In this document: piece by piece, positions 51,101 to 60,400 of the stretch
Layout: every line of letters starts with the position of its first letter
Position numbering within the stretch: the stretch's first letter is position 1
DNA from: Blattamonas nauphoetae
Lineage: Eukaryota > Preaxostyla > Oxymonadida
Assembly (NCBI GenBank): GCA_033064195.1
Contig: JARBJD010000055.1
Coordinates: forward strand, 62,001-126,000
Direction: 5' to 3'
Length of the DNA stretch: 64,000 nt
Position numbers and translations under genes: made by a program
The notes under the pieces: model-generated
Seen by the model: the letters and a program-made list of their open reading frames with translations, nothing else
Told to the model about the DNA's origin: nothing
The model's database searches: none

Positions 51101-52568
51101 AGTGGATTTGAGTTTCCCGGATGTGGAGGGAGAAGACGAGAAGGAGAGGCAGCGACTGGAAGAGGAAGAAAGGAAGCAGAAGGAGGAAGAAGAGAGAGCA
51201 AGAAAGGAGGAAGAGGAGAGACAGAAACGCGAGGAAGAGGAAGCTGCAGCTGCTGCTCTTCTCGCACAGCAGGAAGAGGAGAGAAGGATGAAGGAAGAAG
51301 AAGAGGAGAGATTGAGGAAGGAAGAGGAGGAGAGACTGGCTCGCGAACAAGCCGAAGAAGACGAGCGGAAACGCGAGGAGGAAGCTGCCGCAGCTCTCGC
51401 CGCCGAACAAGAGACCACTGCTCCCATCGAAGAAGAACCGCCAATCCCCGACGACGCAGAAGAGCCGCCGATGGATGTCGATGCAGAAGAACCTCCGATT
51501 GATCTCGACGAAGACGCGGCACAACAGACAACACCTGAAGAGGCTGAGGTCGCTCCTGAAGAAGCTAATATCGCTCCTGAAGATGGCGAACAAGCGATTA
51601 TGGAAGGAGAGCAGAAAGAAGACGGGAAAGACGAACAGAAACAAGGTGGGACAGAGACACCTCCAGCTGAAGAGGGTGGAGAAGATGAGGGTGAGAAGAA
51701 GAAGCGGAAGAAGAAGAAAAAGAAGAAGGACAAGAAGGAGAAGAAATCGAAGAAAAAAGGCGGGGAAATCGACGAAATTGACGATCTGCTCGCTGAATTG
51801 GATGGACTGGATTCGCCTGTTCCTTCGACACACAATCCTTCGTTCCCATCGTCCATCTCTGCCTCTCCTCTCAACATTGACGCAACCCCGTCTGTTGAAG
51901 AGGAGGGAGGGGATGACCAGAACGACAATTTTGCTGATCCAACTCTCGATGAACAACCACCAATTCCAGATGAAGAGGAAGTGCCAGTTCCAGATGATGA
52001 AGACGTGCCCGTTCCAACAGACAACGATGTCACACAAGCCAAGGTGGACGGAGAGAACAACGAAGACGAAGAGCCACCTCTCCCTTCTGACGACGAGGAA
52101 CCACCACCCATTCCAGATGAGGAGGACGAACCACCGCCTCCAATCCCAGATGAGGAAGAGGCACCAATCCCAGATGAGGACGAAGTGCCAATTCCAGACG
52201 AAGGAGACGTTCCGGTTCCTGACGAGGAAGAAGCACCCGTTCCAGCGGACGATGAGATTGCGCCAGCAACGATGGAGGGAGAGGAGAAGAACGAGGAGGA
52301 CGAGCCACCACCGATTCCAGATGAGGAGGAAGATGGGATGGATGGAGATGAGAAGGGAGTGGGAGAAGAAGGGGAAGGGATGGAAGGAGAGGAGAAGGGA
52401 ACAGGGGACGATGGAGAGAAGAAAAAGAGGAAAAAGAAAAAGAAGAAGCGACATCACGAGGGAGAGGAAGGAGAGGAGGGCGAGAAGAAGAAGAGGAAGA
52501 AGAAGAAGAAGAGGAAGGAAGGAGCAGAGGGAGCAGACGATGCTCCGCAGAACGACCAGGATAGTTGA
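48117..52568 (+). CDS. Long charged-helix (trichohyalin-like) protein, 1,483 residues
   Basis: One intronless frame from ATG 48117. Residues 1-200 are Ser/Arg/Lys-rich and disordered. From about 220 to 1060, runs of Glu and Arg/Lys at i,i+4 spacing (EEEERQKREEEEAAAAALL, repeated LARE/LAQQEEE units) predict a very long coiled coil or single alpha-helix. Two segments share a ..H..RNS(D/E)ESK motif (around 624 and 728). Then acidic tracts with repeated PPIPDEEE and PVPDDED units (about 1275-1420) alternate with poly-Lys blocks KKKRKKKKKKK. There is no enzymatic domain or membrane span. A structural role, in the cytoskeleton or axostyle, is a guess. The long minus-strand frames opposite it are composition shadows. 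Confidence 0.8.
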   Translation: MASSFETARGASPLGPKRLSYSYTTQNLGYTPDSGSGNPFRLGFGQRLMSQKQLRKSTSFVQRSSSNSGGTFFRPPTPDWLKSKGRDANIHQAVLLEEESFSSAINQQEKATPFQATLTSTSQKPYPSHTTFENEKEHFTKMMEARHNTYTHHPNPPVKRRNQSNQKLPASIKSSQDQRSAKYQNQNGTNWRTKTNYLKENLTRELLAVQGRDTENEVRRMRQALKDEAAMETMDVEKRLHVRKMIQFTKAQQEDNIMGMEDEDERGDILREYEEEELEILRIEQQRKEEEEQARLILEAEERAVEEEKARKQAQIERERQAKLDQLAELQQQEEEKRIAFESQIPRENDMFNAELAKAEEKNKKWRETALLQKEHLKMQKQSKAGKPGTEEQRNRRQQSIVSLAEKKQREADEAASAALLAIRMKEEEDERARKEEEERQKREEEEAAAAALLAQQEEEKRMKEEDEERLRKEEEERLAKEAAEEAERLRQEEEERAQKEEEERLAREKAEEDERLKQEAEAAAALAAQEEEERRQREEEEERLRKEEEERMEREKAEEEERQRKEEEERLAREQAEEEEKRREEEQQQKEEEERRRMEEEAKANVHLLARSAFAAEHEKRNSDESKQEAEKWSQWKQNRRDEKQKKIDEESAALLLAQQEEERRQREEEEEKARKEEEERQRQEDEERAQKEEEERLEKEREEENRRQNAHLVAREALSAEHDKRNSEESKKEAERWKEWKSARREAKAAAVLAQQEEERARKEEEERIAREKAEEEERIKKEEEAAFDADLMDAIEEADADLQKEEEERLKQEEEERLRKEEEERIEQEKAAEKEKKEREEAEEREKQKAERRQRQKQKTAKRFASFALKQQAKAAEKKELASMVETKQEKQKEERDAMLSSLRGEKDTKYSPFHTLQDEYKEGKKVDVKIDGFDEKENEEKEEEEKKSVPMVVPSFGEERGGETAWLEDQIAKKEEEPKEETTLEKLRKEGVDLSFPDVEGEDEKERQRLEEEERKQKEEEERARKEEEERQKREEEEAAAAALLAQQEEERRMKEEEEERLRKEEEERLAREQAEEDERKREEEAAAALAAEQETTAPIEEEPPIPDDAEEPPMDVDAEEPPIDLDEDAAQQTTPEEAEVAPEEANIAPEDGEQAIMEGEQKEDGKDEQKQGGTETPPAEEGGEDEGEKKKRKKKKKKKDKKEKKSKKKGGEIDEIDDLLAELDGLDSPVPSTHNPSFPSSISASPLNIDATPSVEEEGGDDQNDNFADPTLDEQPPIPDEEEVPVPDDEDVPVPTDNDVTQAKVDGENNEDEEPPLPSDDEEPPPIPDEEDEPPPPIPDEEEAPIPDEDEVPIPDEGDVPVPDEEEAPVPADDEIAPATMEGEEKNEEDEPPPIPDEEEDGMDGDEKGVGEEGEGMEGEEKGTGDDGEKKKRKKKKKKRHHEGEEGEEGEKKKRKKKKKRKEGAEGADDAPQNDQDS

Positions 52569-52751
52569 ATTAGTCTCTCTTCTTTTGAGATTTCTCATGT
52601 TTGATTCGGTTTAATGTGTTTTCGAAATAATATTGACGATATACTGTGGTAAACATCAGTCAACAACTACAATACGAGTTTAACCAATCGTCACAGGACA
52701 AAAAATGGCTAGATCCTAACATCCCTCTTTCGTCGGGAGATTTTTAAGTTG

Positions 52752-54083
52752 ATGATCGTGCTCTTGAGTCTCGTTTCAGAACTCTGTTCTATTTTTATCG
52801 ATCCGAATGCCCAGTATGACCTTGATCAAACTCCTGGCATACACCAACTCTCTCACAATGGAACTCATCTTGTGTCGAAACCCCGTCCCGACATTGATGG
52901 CTACTTCCGTCGTATCTATTATCAATCCAGGAATGGTGACAATCCTTTGAACTTACCCGTCAACTATACAGTGTTACAGGTCTGCGGCGATCCCAACCAT
53001 TTTCTCGTCTTTTCTTCAGGACTATCCATATTCTACCGCGATGAATGCCGTCCGTGATCAACAGCAATGCGGTGGGTGTTGGGCATTTGCGGTGACCGAC
53101 GTTGCAGCGTCATATTCCTACATTCGTTCCCACAACAAAAAAGACAACCCAATCCGAGACTATGAGGGATCCGCACAGTATCAGATCAATTGCGATCATC
53201 AATGTGCCCCTAAACCATCAACAAACTGCAATAGAGGCTGTTCTGGTGGAATGATTTTCTACGCTGCCTACTGCATGCTCCTCCTCTCTTCAGACGATTT
53301 TCAGGGACAAGCCAGAACGGATATCATGAACCCAGCTGTGTTGCGTACAAAAACGGAGACAGAACTTGTATTCACGCCTGCGATGACGGTCGAATTCTCT
53401 CACGACATGCTTTGTATGTCTTTCCCGTTCATTCCACTGTTCAATCGTCACTTTGAATATCTGTCTTTTCTCCTTGTGTTTTTCATCCTCTTTTTTCGCG
53501 TATTTTCCCCCTGATAGAGACACTGAAGAAACAATCGCGTTTTATTTCGCTCATGATCCAAATGAGATTGATTTGTCAAACTATATTCGGAAGCAACTCA
53601 TCTTCAGCTTCGGTCCAGCTGCAAGTGTGTCTTCCTCTCACAATTCGTCATTCCTACCACTCACTCTCAAAATCTCCTCATCTCCTTCTTTCTACACTTA
53701 AGTCCAATACACTGTCTACGACGACTTCCAATCAGTCCTCAACAAACAGGAAATCTACAAGAAATCTCCATATGCCAATGAAGTGGAAGGACACGCTGTA
53801 ACATGTTATGGTTGGGGGATCTCAGCTGGAGGCACTTCATATTGGCTTGCTAAGAACAGGTATCTCTCTCTTTTTTTATTATTGCCAACTAAGTTGGGGG
53901 GAAGGATGGAATGATGGTGGGTACTTCAAGATCCATCGTGGAGATAACACTTGTGGTGTTGAGAGTCTGACCGTGTTCTACGCTCCAGCAACTTGGGACG
54001 AAAAAATATATCGAGGCGGGGCAAGTCGAATATCTGCCCCAATTCTCGCTTTGGGTCTTCTTTTGTCATTTATTCTCATGTGA
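52752..54083 (+). CDS. Papain-family cysteine protease with C-terminal hydrophobic tail
   Basis: Start ATG 52752 begins a short signal peptide (MIVLLSLVSELCSIF). Exons: 52752-52979, 53020-53413, 53518-53624, 53703-53859, 53894-54083, with introns of 40, 104, 78 and 34 bp. Catalytic Cys lies in RDQQQCGGCWAFAV, the GCSGG motif follows, His is in NEVEGHAVTCYGWG, Asn in LAKNSWGEGWNDGGYF, assembled over the last intron. The total of exons leaves one base over: within exon 2, between GCSGGMIFYAAY and GYHEPSCVAYKNGDRTC, the frame must change (53265-53310), through an undetected small intron or a frameshift. A C-terminal hydrophobic run (ISAPILALGLLLSFILM) suggests a membrane or GPI anchor. The mature domain is preceded by only about 70 residues of propeptide. 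Confidence 0.8.
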
Positions 54084-54382
54084 GGATAAATCACTCACAA
54101 ACACACAGTTTTATTTTTCTAGAATATCTCTTGTTATTCTTTCCTTCATACAACGGATCACTCTTTGAATAGTCCTGTTGTTTGTGAAATATCCATCCAG
54201 ATATCAACAAAACACAGCGACAACAATTCGAATGCCTCTACCAGACGAAATAACCTCGATAACGGTTAGAAAAAGAGAAGTTAGGATACAAACAATGGAA
54301 TTTCGAAGTGGCATGGCATACTTCCAAATCCCTCTCCAAATAAAAGTGATCAAGTTAAAAACAAGAAAAAAATGGAACACAA
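54084..54382. other. Intergenic between convergent genes
   Basis: About 300 bp between the 3' ends of the protease and the RRM gene. Nothing recognised. Confidence 0.5.
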
Positions 54383-56424
54383 TCAGATCGCACCCTCAAA
54401 CGATGTCGTTGGCTGTTGTTGTTGCTCAGTCTGATGCAGATTCATCTGCTCCACAAATAACCTCTCTTTCTCCATCAATAGTCGCTCTTTCTCCAATTTC
54501 GCCAGCCTCCTTGCCTCCTTCCTTTCCTCGTGCTCCCTCTTCCTCTTCTCGTATTCCTCCGGTGTCATCGTTCTCCTGGACGAAATATGGATCCTTCTTT
54601 TCGGTTTGCCTTCCCCTTCAACGATATACTCCTCAGCCTCGATCGTCTTCGATCCCGAATGAACATGGATCCGATGTCTGCGTTTCCCGCCATCTCCCAG
54701 CTCTCCCATCGCCTCCTCCTTCAAAATCTGTTTGTCCCTCTCCTTTCTCAACCTTCGCAAGATCGACTTCTTCTTTTCCTTCTCCCCATATTGTAAAACT
54801 GGTTGGGACAATAACGGCGGTTTAGCAAGTCCTGTGGGCGGGTCAATTGTCGAAGGCCCATACGGGCGTTGTGGAGGGGGTTTCAGCATCTCTGGAGGGA
54901 GTAGGGCACGAAGAGCAGCTGACGGTTCTTTGTGAGCGACAGTTGAACTAACCTGCAGGCGTCGTGGGAGGGCAGATGGGAGACTGTCGAGGAAATCACT
55001 CTGCGCGAGGGGGGGTTGGGTTGGGGGTTGATCCTTCTTCTTGTCTTTGAAGATAACCACAAACGATGGGCCTGAGGGAACGCTCGCTGGGTCGTCCAGC
55101 GCTAGGCGGGTCCAGGGACAGGCTGGATGCGGGGAGTGGTGGAGTTTGTCGCTGGGAAGGTAAATGTTGACTTCTTTTCGATCTTCGACCGACATTGATT
55201 GGAGGTCGTTGGGAGAATAATTGGAGGATGGGGGAACGAGGCCAGTTGATTGGAAGACTGATTCAGACGGAATGAGCGCTTGGTGAGTGCAGATTGGAAT
55301 CGGAGGGAGGATCTTTCGCTTCTCCAAACGATCCGTCGTTCTTCCATGTTCTTTCGTTGCTTGGAGCGGCGACCCATTAAGAAGTGTTTGATTGAGGGTC
55401 TGGATGGCTGTGTCGACGCAGAACTCGCATTGGAAGTAAAGCAGGACGCTTAAAATCGTGATGGGTCCTTGATCCTCATCTTCGTCTTTCCGCTTCACTA
55501 TTTTCCCTTCTGCATTGACCTTCTCTTCGTGCTGGACCACAATTTCCTCCAAACAGTTCATAACCGATGGATCAATCACGGTTGCGAAAACATTGTGGAT
55601 CGCATCGATCGTGGTTCCGGGATCAAACCGTGATAATTTCACATAAGGCGATTCCATTGATGGACGAGGGTCTACAACACGTCTGCGGGCAAAATATGCG
55701 ATGATAGAATGACCGTTCAAGATCTGACCCGAAAGTTTTCGGTGGGAATTGTAGGCTTCCTCGTGAGTGTTGTAACTGATCCATGCCTGCCCCTCTTTCC
55801 GATGAGCGGGATCTTTGGCGTAAGTGAAGGTGAGGGAGCGAATCTAAGAGGAACAGGGGATGGAAGGACAAGAGATCGGTCAGATGAGGAAAGGCGAGGA
55901 TAGAACAAACTGAAGTAAATTGGTCGAGAATATCTTTCATAGCTGAATTGGAATAAGCACGTGGAAGATTATTGAGAAACAACGTTGCTTTCTGGTCACC
56001 GAAATGTGCTTCCAATGAAAATCTGGAAAAATGAATGGGGAAAATCTCCAGACGGTCTTCGGGTGAAGGGGTGCATAAAAAGAGGAGGGGTTGGATCAGC
56101 AAGAGCCTGGAGGGCACTGATGAGATGTTCGAAGCGTAGGAATGCGTATCCTAGGTTGAGACGTGAAAAGAGTCGAGAAAATACAAACCATCTTGACGAG
56201 AATCGGGGTCAGGATGAATTATAGACAGTTCAAGAATTTCACCGTATTTAGAATACAGATCAATCATTTCTTGCTTTTGGATGAATGGAGGGAAGAATGG
56301 CTGGAGAGTAGTGAGATAAAAACGGATTGATATAGCAAACGAAGAAGAGTCCGTATAAGCATTGATGCTTCTCCGGTCTCCGCACACTGGCAATGATAGG
56401 TTCTTGTGTCACTGTCGGGAGCAT
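54383..56424 (-). CDS. RRM RNA-binding protein
   Basis: Exons 56424-56341, 56273-56189, 56150-56054, 56022-55911, 55843-54383; 1,839 nt, 612 residues, in frame. Introns 67, 38, 31 and 67 bp. RRM1: LYGLFFQEMIDLYSKYGEIL, then DGYAFLRFEHLISALQAL (RNP1). RRM2: ATLFLNNLPRAYSNSAMKDILDQF, EGQAWISYNTHEEAYNSHRKLSGQILNGHSIIAYFARRR. A third, weaker RRM: YVKLSRFDPGTTIDAIHNVFATV, ITILSVLLYFQCEFCVDTAIQTL. Then a Pro-rich linker and a basic Glu/Arg helix (TPEEYEKRKREHEERKEARRLAKLEKERL), ending in Gln-rich sequence. The DGYAF phase proves the 38-bp intron; the 31-bp intron is required to enter RRM2. It binds RNA, probably in mRNA processing or transport. Confidence 0.8.
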
Positions 56425-56634
56425 GTGACTTTATGGATTGGATCTCGCGGAGAAACGATCTCTCTGGGTCAGATCGAAATCTCAGATTAAATTGGACACA
56501 TTAACTTCTGGAATAGCATCTCCACACTCACGCGTAATCAAAATGAAATGCGGGAAGTGGTGAGAATCATACATTAAGAGGATAACGAGAATGAAGAAGG
56601 ATACTAGCCTGAATTGATAGTAGGCGAGCACCTG

Positions 56635-57293
56635 TTAGTCACGCATGGAGATGTTTGCTTTGATGGTATGGAAGTCCATGTCATAGTTGATCATGATTAG
56701 AGCGATAAAATTGATGGTGGGAAGAAGAGCAAGTGCGACAGCATTTTGAAGGATCTTCCACTGTTGTGGCATGTGTCCGGAGCAAAACCCACCAAAAAGG
56801 TTGACAAATTTAAAGACAATATCAACCAGGTTCGTGAGGATGTTCAGATAGAGGAAAATCTTGTTTTTGAAAGGCAGGAGAACGAGGACGCCGGTGACGA
56901 CGCAGACCGCACTAATAATGGCAAGGAGAACACGAACCCAGACAGATGTGGCTTTGTAGTGATACCAGCAGTCTACACCCGCCGGATTCTTCGTGGAAAT
57001 GAGGATGAAAATAATCACATTAATCGCGTGAGTGGCCACGTGGAACAAAACGAACCACTTGTTCACTAGAAACACCAGAAACAGCAAAAACAATTTACCG
57101 ATGAGGGAGAGAACACACGTGGTAACAATAATTTGCGCTCCGGACTGATTAAATTCAAGATGAACCAGACGATCGCAATGCAGGCGAGAACAACCGAGAC
57201 GACGGAGAGGGCGTTACTGCCATTGGCTGCGGGGCAATATACACTGGTGTTGCTCTCCGAAAGGGCTGTGAACGAAGATGCGAGTTGGGTCAT
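56635..57293 (-). CDS. Small polytopic membrane protein with a 26-nt intron
   Basis: Exon 1, 57293-57171, codes MTQLASSFTALSESNTSVYC and a hydrophobic VVSVVLACIAI. Exon 2, 57144-56635, continues SGAQIIVTTCVLSLIGKLFLLFLVFLV. A GTCTGG..TTTAATCAG segment of 26 nt (57145-57170) must be removed to keep the frame; 633 nt, 210 residues result. Four to five further spans follow (FHVATHAINVIIFILI, VRVLLAIISAVCVVTGVLVLL, IFLYLNILTNLVDIVFKFVNLF, AVALALLPTINFIALIMI). A frameshift is the alternative to the tiny intron, but donor and acceptor resemble others in this window. Family not recognised; the topology would fit a membrane of the endomembrane system or the cell surface. Confidence 0.65.
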
Positions 57294-57425
57294 CGGATTA
57301 GCCTTCCACTTATGGCATGATCGGAAACTTTGGGAAAAGATGTAAAAAATGCATTCAAAACGTAAGTATTATGTGGAACAAAATACCAATGAAAAAGTTC
57401 CAGTATGAACTAAATTAATTTGAAA

Positions 57426-60400
57426 CTAGAAACGCTTTTTGTTCGAGCTTGATCCGGCCCTTGATGATGTCGCCTGTGCTGGAGTCATTGTCGAAGCGAT
57501 CCGACTGATCTTCCCTCCTCCATTCATCTTCTTCTTTCCAATCCTCTTTTTCCTCTTCTCTTTCTCATCCTTCCCGTTCCCGTCGTCGTGTCCGTTCTTT
57601 CGCTTCATCGGCAACAGCAGCGTCTCCAGATCTTCGCTCTCATCCGAAGACGATTCAAATCGATCGATCTTCTTGTCAGGAATGTCATTCACATCTATCT
57701 CGCCCAAATACATGCGTTCGTACCCCCAATCAGTCGAAACAGTGGACAGTTGGGGGAAGGGATGGGTTCGGTGGAGTTCCTGCCCGCGCGTGAGGACTGG
57801 CAGTGTGGTGGAAGGGACAGACAGGAACGAGTTGTTGGGATGTGCCTTCGCGTGGGATTTGACAAGCGAATAATTCGACAGGGAAGGAGCAACAACTGCT
57901 GGGAAGTTGGAAGGCGTTGGTGACATCGACGATGGCGAGCCATGCAGTGGATTTTCAAACGCTCTGCTAATTTCGTCATCTTCCGCGTTCGACAACTCCA
58001 TCGACAGTCCAAAGAACAAGCTCTGCGGATTCCGCTCAGTGGCGTCGCCAGCGATTGAATTCGGCATGTACTTGGAAGGCGGAGGGAACAGGCTTTCGCT
58101 TGTTGGATGCCTCGGTTTGGACGAGGATTGTGTTCGATCAGTGTCGAACGAATTCACTTGAAGAGCTCTCTCAGTGTCTTGTGCGGATGTCGTGCCTGAA
58201 TTTGTGAGGATTGTGGTGATGTTGTTGATAGGCGAGTCGACAGTGTGGGCGCGTGAGGGGATTTCACTCACATCAAACGTAGCGGTTGGATTGGTGTTGA
58301 AGAAGGGAGTGTCGGAGAGAAGCAGTGGCCGATTCGATGGCTGTCTGGCTGCATTGGGATGGTGGGAAGCGAGAAGGGTCTTGTTTTGTTGTGTTGGACC
58401 GTTGATCAGGCTTGCGTTGGGAGTGGGCGCGGCTGTGTCAGTGTTTTGATTGGAGGGAACTGCTTTTCCAGAGAGGAGGGACAGTTCGTTTGTTTTTGGG
58501 GTTGGTTGGGGTTGTGTTGATTGTGGTTGAACTGTGTTGGAATTATTGCTGTTCTGTGCGTTTTTCGTCTTCTCCTTGTTTTGAGTGTTGTTCTTTTCTT
58601 TCTTCGCTTTCTTTTCGTTCTTGTCAGCAGCTGGCTTGTCTGTCTCTTTCTTCTCTTTCGTGTTCTTCATTCCCGCCTTGCTGCCTCTCTTCTTCATCAC
58701 AATCTTCTTCTTTGTCTTCTTTTCATCTTCCTTCCCATCTCCTGTTTTTGCTTCGTCTTTCCCTTTCTCGTCCACTCTCTCCTCACCTTCCTTCGATGCA
58801 TCTGTTTCCCCTTCATTAACATTCAAGATCTCATCCAGCGATTCTTCCGACTCACTTTCCTCATCTTCAACCTTTTGTTCCTTTTGAGCACGTCTTCTTC
58901 GTCTCAACGCTGCTGTCCCCACAATCGCAACAACCAACCCAACTCCCACCACTCCTCCACCAGCTGCACTCGCAATAATCACAATCGTTCGTTTCGTGTT
59001 CTTTACTGGTTCTTCAGGATCTGATGGGAGAGATGGATCACCAGGATCGCTTGGGACGTCAGGGAAGAGATCACTCCATTCGCCCTTCGTCAGAAGAGAC
59101 AGCTGGTCATCGCCTGACTCTGAAGGCACAGATTCTCCGTTCAGAAGTAGAACAACGAAACAATCTTGGGTTTCATCAATTTGAGTTCGTTGGATGGTTC
59201 CGAAGAGCTCTGTCGTGTTCGAATCTTCGTCAAATGTGAACACTTCCACGCTCGCAACTTCTTGCAACGCGATCTCGTTCGATGTCGATTCTGTGAGAAT
59301 GGTGAAAGCCAGCCCTTCTGTGGCTGGGAACGATCCGTGGAAGGTGAGGGTGATGTTCGTCTCTGTCACCACTTTCGAGATTGTGTCGAAATGAGGGACG
59401 AAGAAGGGAGATTGGAGAGTTTTGGCGAGTCCAGAGAATGTGCAACCGTCGTCTCTGATCCACAGCGAGTCTGAATCAACTCCGTCTCCTCCCGCTGGAG
59501 ACGACAGCTGGAAGGACGAGTTCACACAAAGCGCATTTCGGTGGAAATCAGGGAATTCTGTGCTCTTCGGCGAGTTATTGCTGAACACACATTTTGTGAT
59601 GTCAGCAGATGCATCCGACACACTCAACACTCCTTCTGAGATTTCTGTGAAGTTGGATTGAACAAAGTTAGCACGAACACCGTCCAACAGGATCGCTGAT
59701 GTTGTCCAAAGGAATGGATTGTCGGTTGGGAGAGGGATTGGGAGGGTGTTGCCTTTGATCGAACAATTCCTGAGCATGAGCGAACTGACACTCGACATGG
59801 ACATCAGCGACCCCTCAGACGGCGTTGTCCATCCGTACGCGATATCAGTGTTTTCAATCATGACATAAATCGAGGCAGACGAGCCGGAAGTGGAGAGGAG
59901 GGAAGTCCCGACATCTCGCTGAACAGAAAGAGAACTTCCTCCGAAATAGAATCCTCCGTAGAGAGGGCGATTAGCGAAGAAGAAGAGCGGTGAATTGACA
60001 GAGACGATTGGAGCTTTGAAAGAGGTGATCTGCACGTTGGTGTGGGAGGAGAAATCGAAGATTCCGTTGCCTGGGGCAGAGGATTGGTAGTTGTTCAGAG
60101 TGATGTTGTTCATTGTGATTGTCATCTGTTCCTGGTCGTTACATCTGAGAAGAGGGATGATCGAGATGTAACGATCAGTGACGTGCTCGAATGTGACAGA
60201 ACTGAGCGTCAGTGACCCACTCTTCATATAAATCACAGCCAACAAATTCTCGCTTCCTCTCTTAGCAATGGCAATTCTCGCCTGCGCAATCTGACACGTC
60301 CCTTCCGTGGTGTAGAGTCCAAGATGAGTCGGAGCAGTCAGAATCGAAGTGGAGAGTGTGTATGACGACACACCAGGGAATGGTTGGAGTTTGATGTCAG

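Noticed and set aside
51880-52330. Repeated PIPDEEE codons as a minisatellite
   Set aside because: Units vary in length and codon use, so they look selected at protein level and not like a simple DNA repeat.
49300-52600. Long minus-strand frames of 575 and 625 codons opposite the charged-helix gene
   Set aside because: They consist of Ser- or Leu/Phe-rich low-complexity sequence, the mirror of GAA/GAG/AGA-rich codons, and have no domain or intron pattern.
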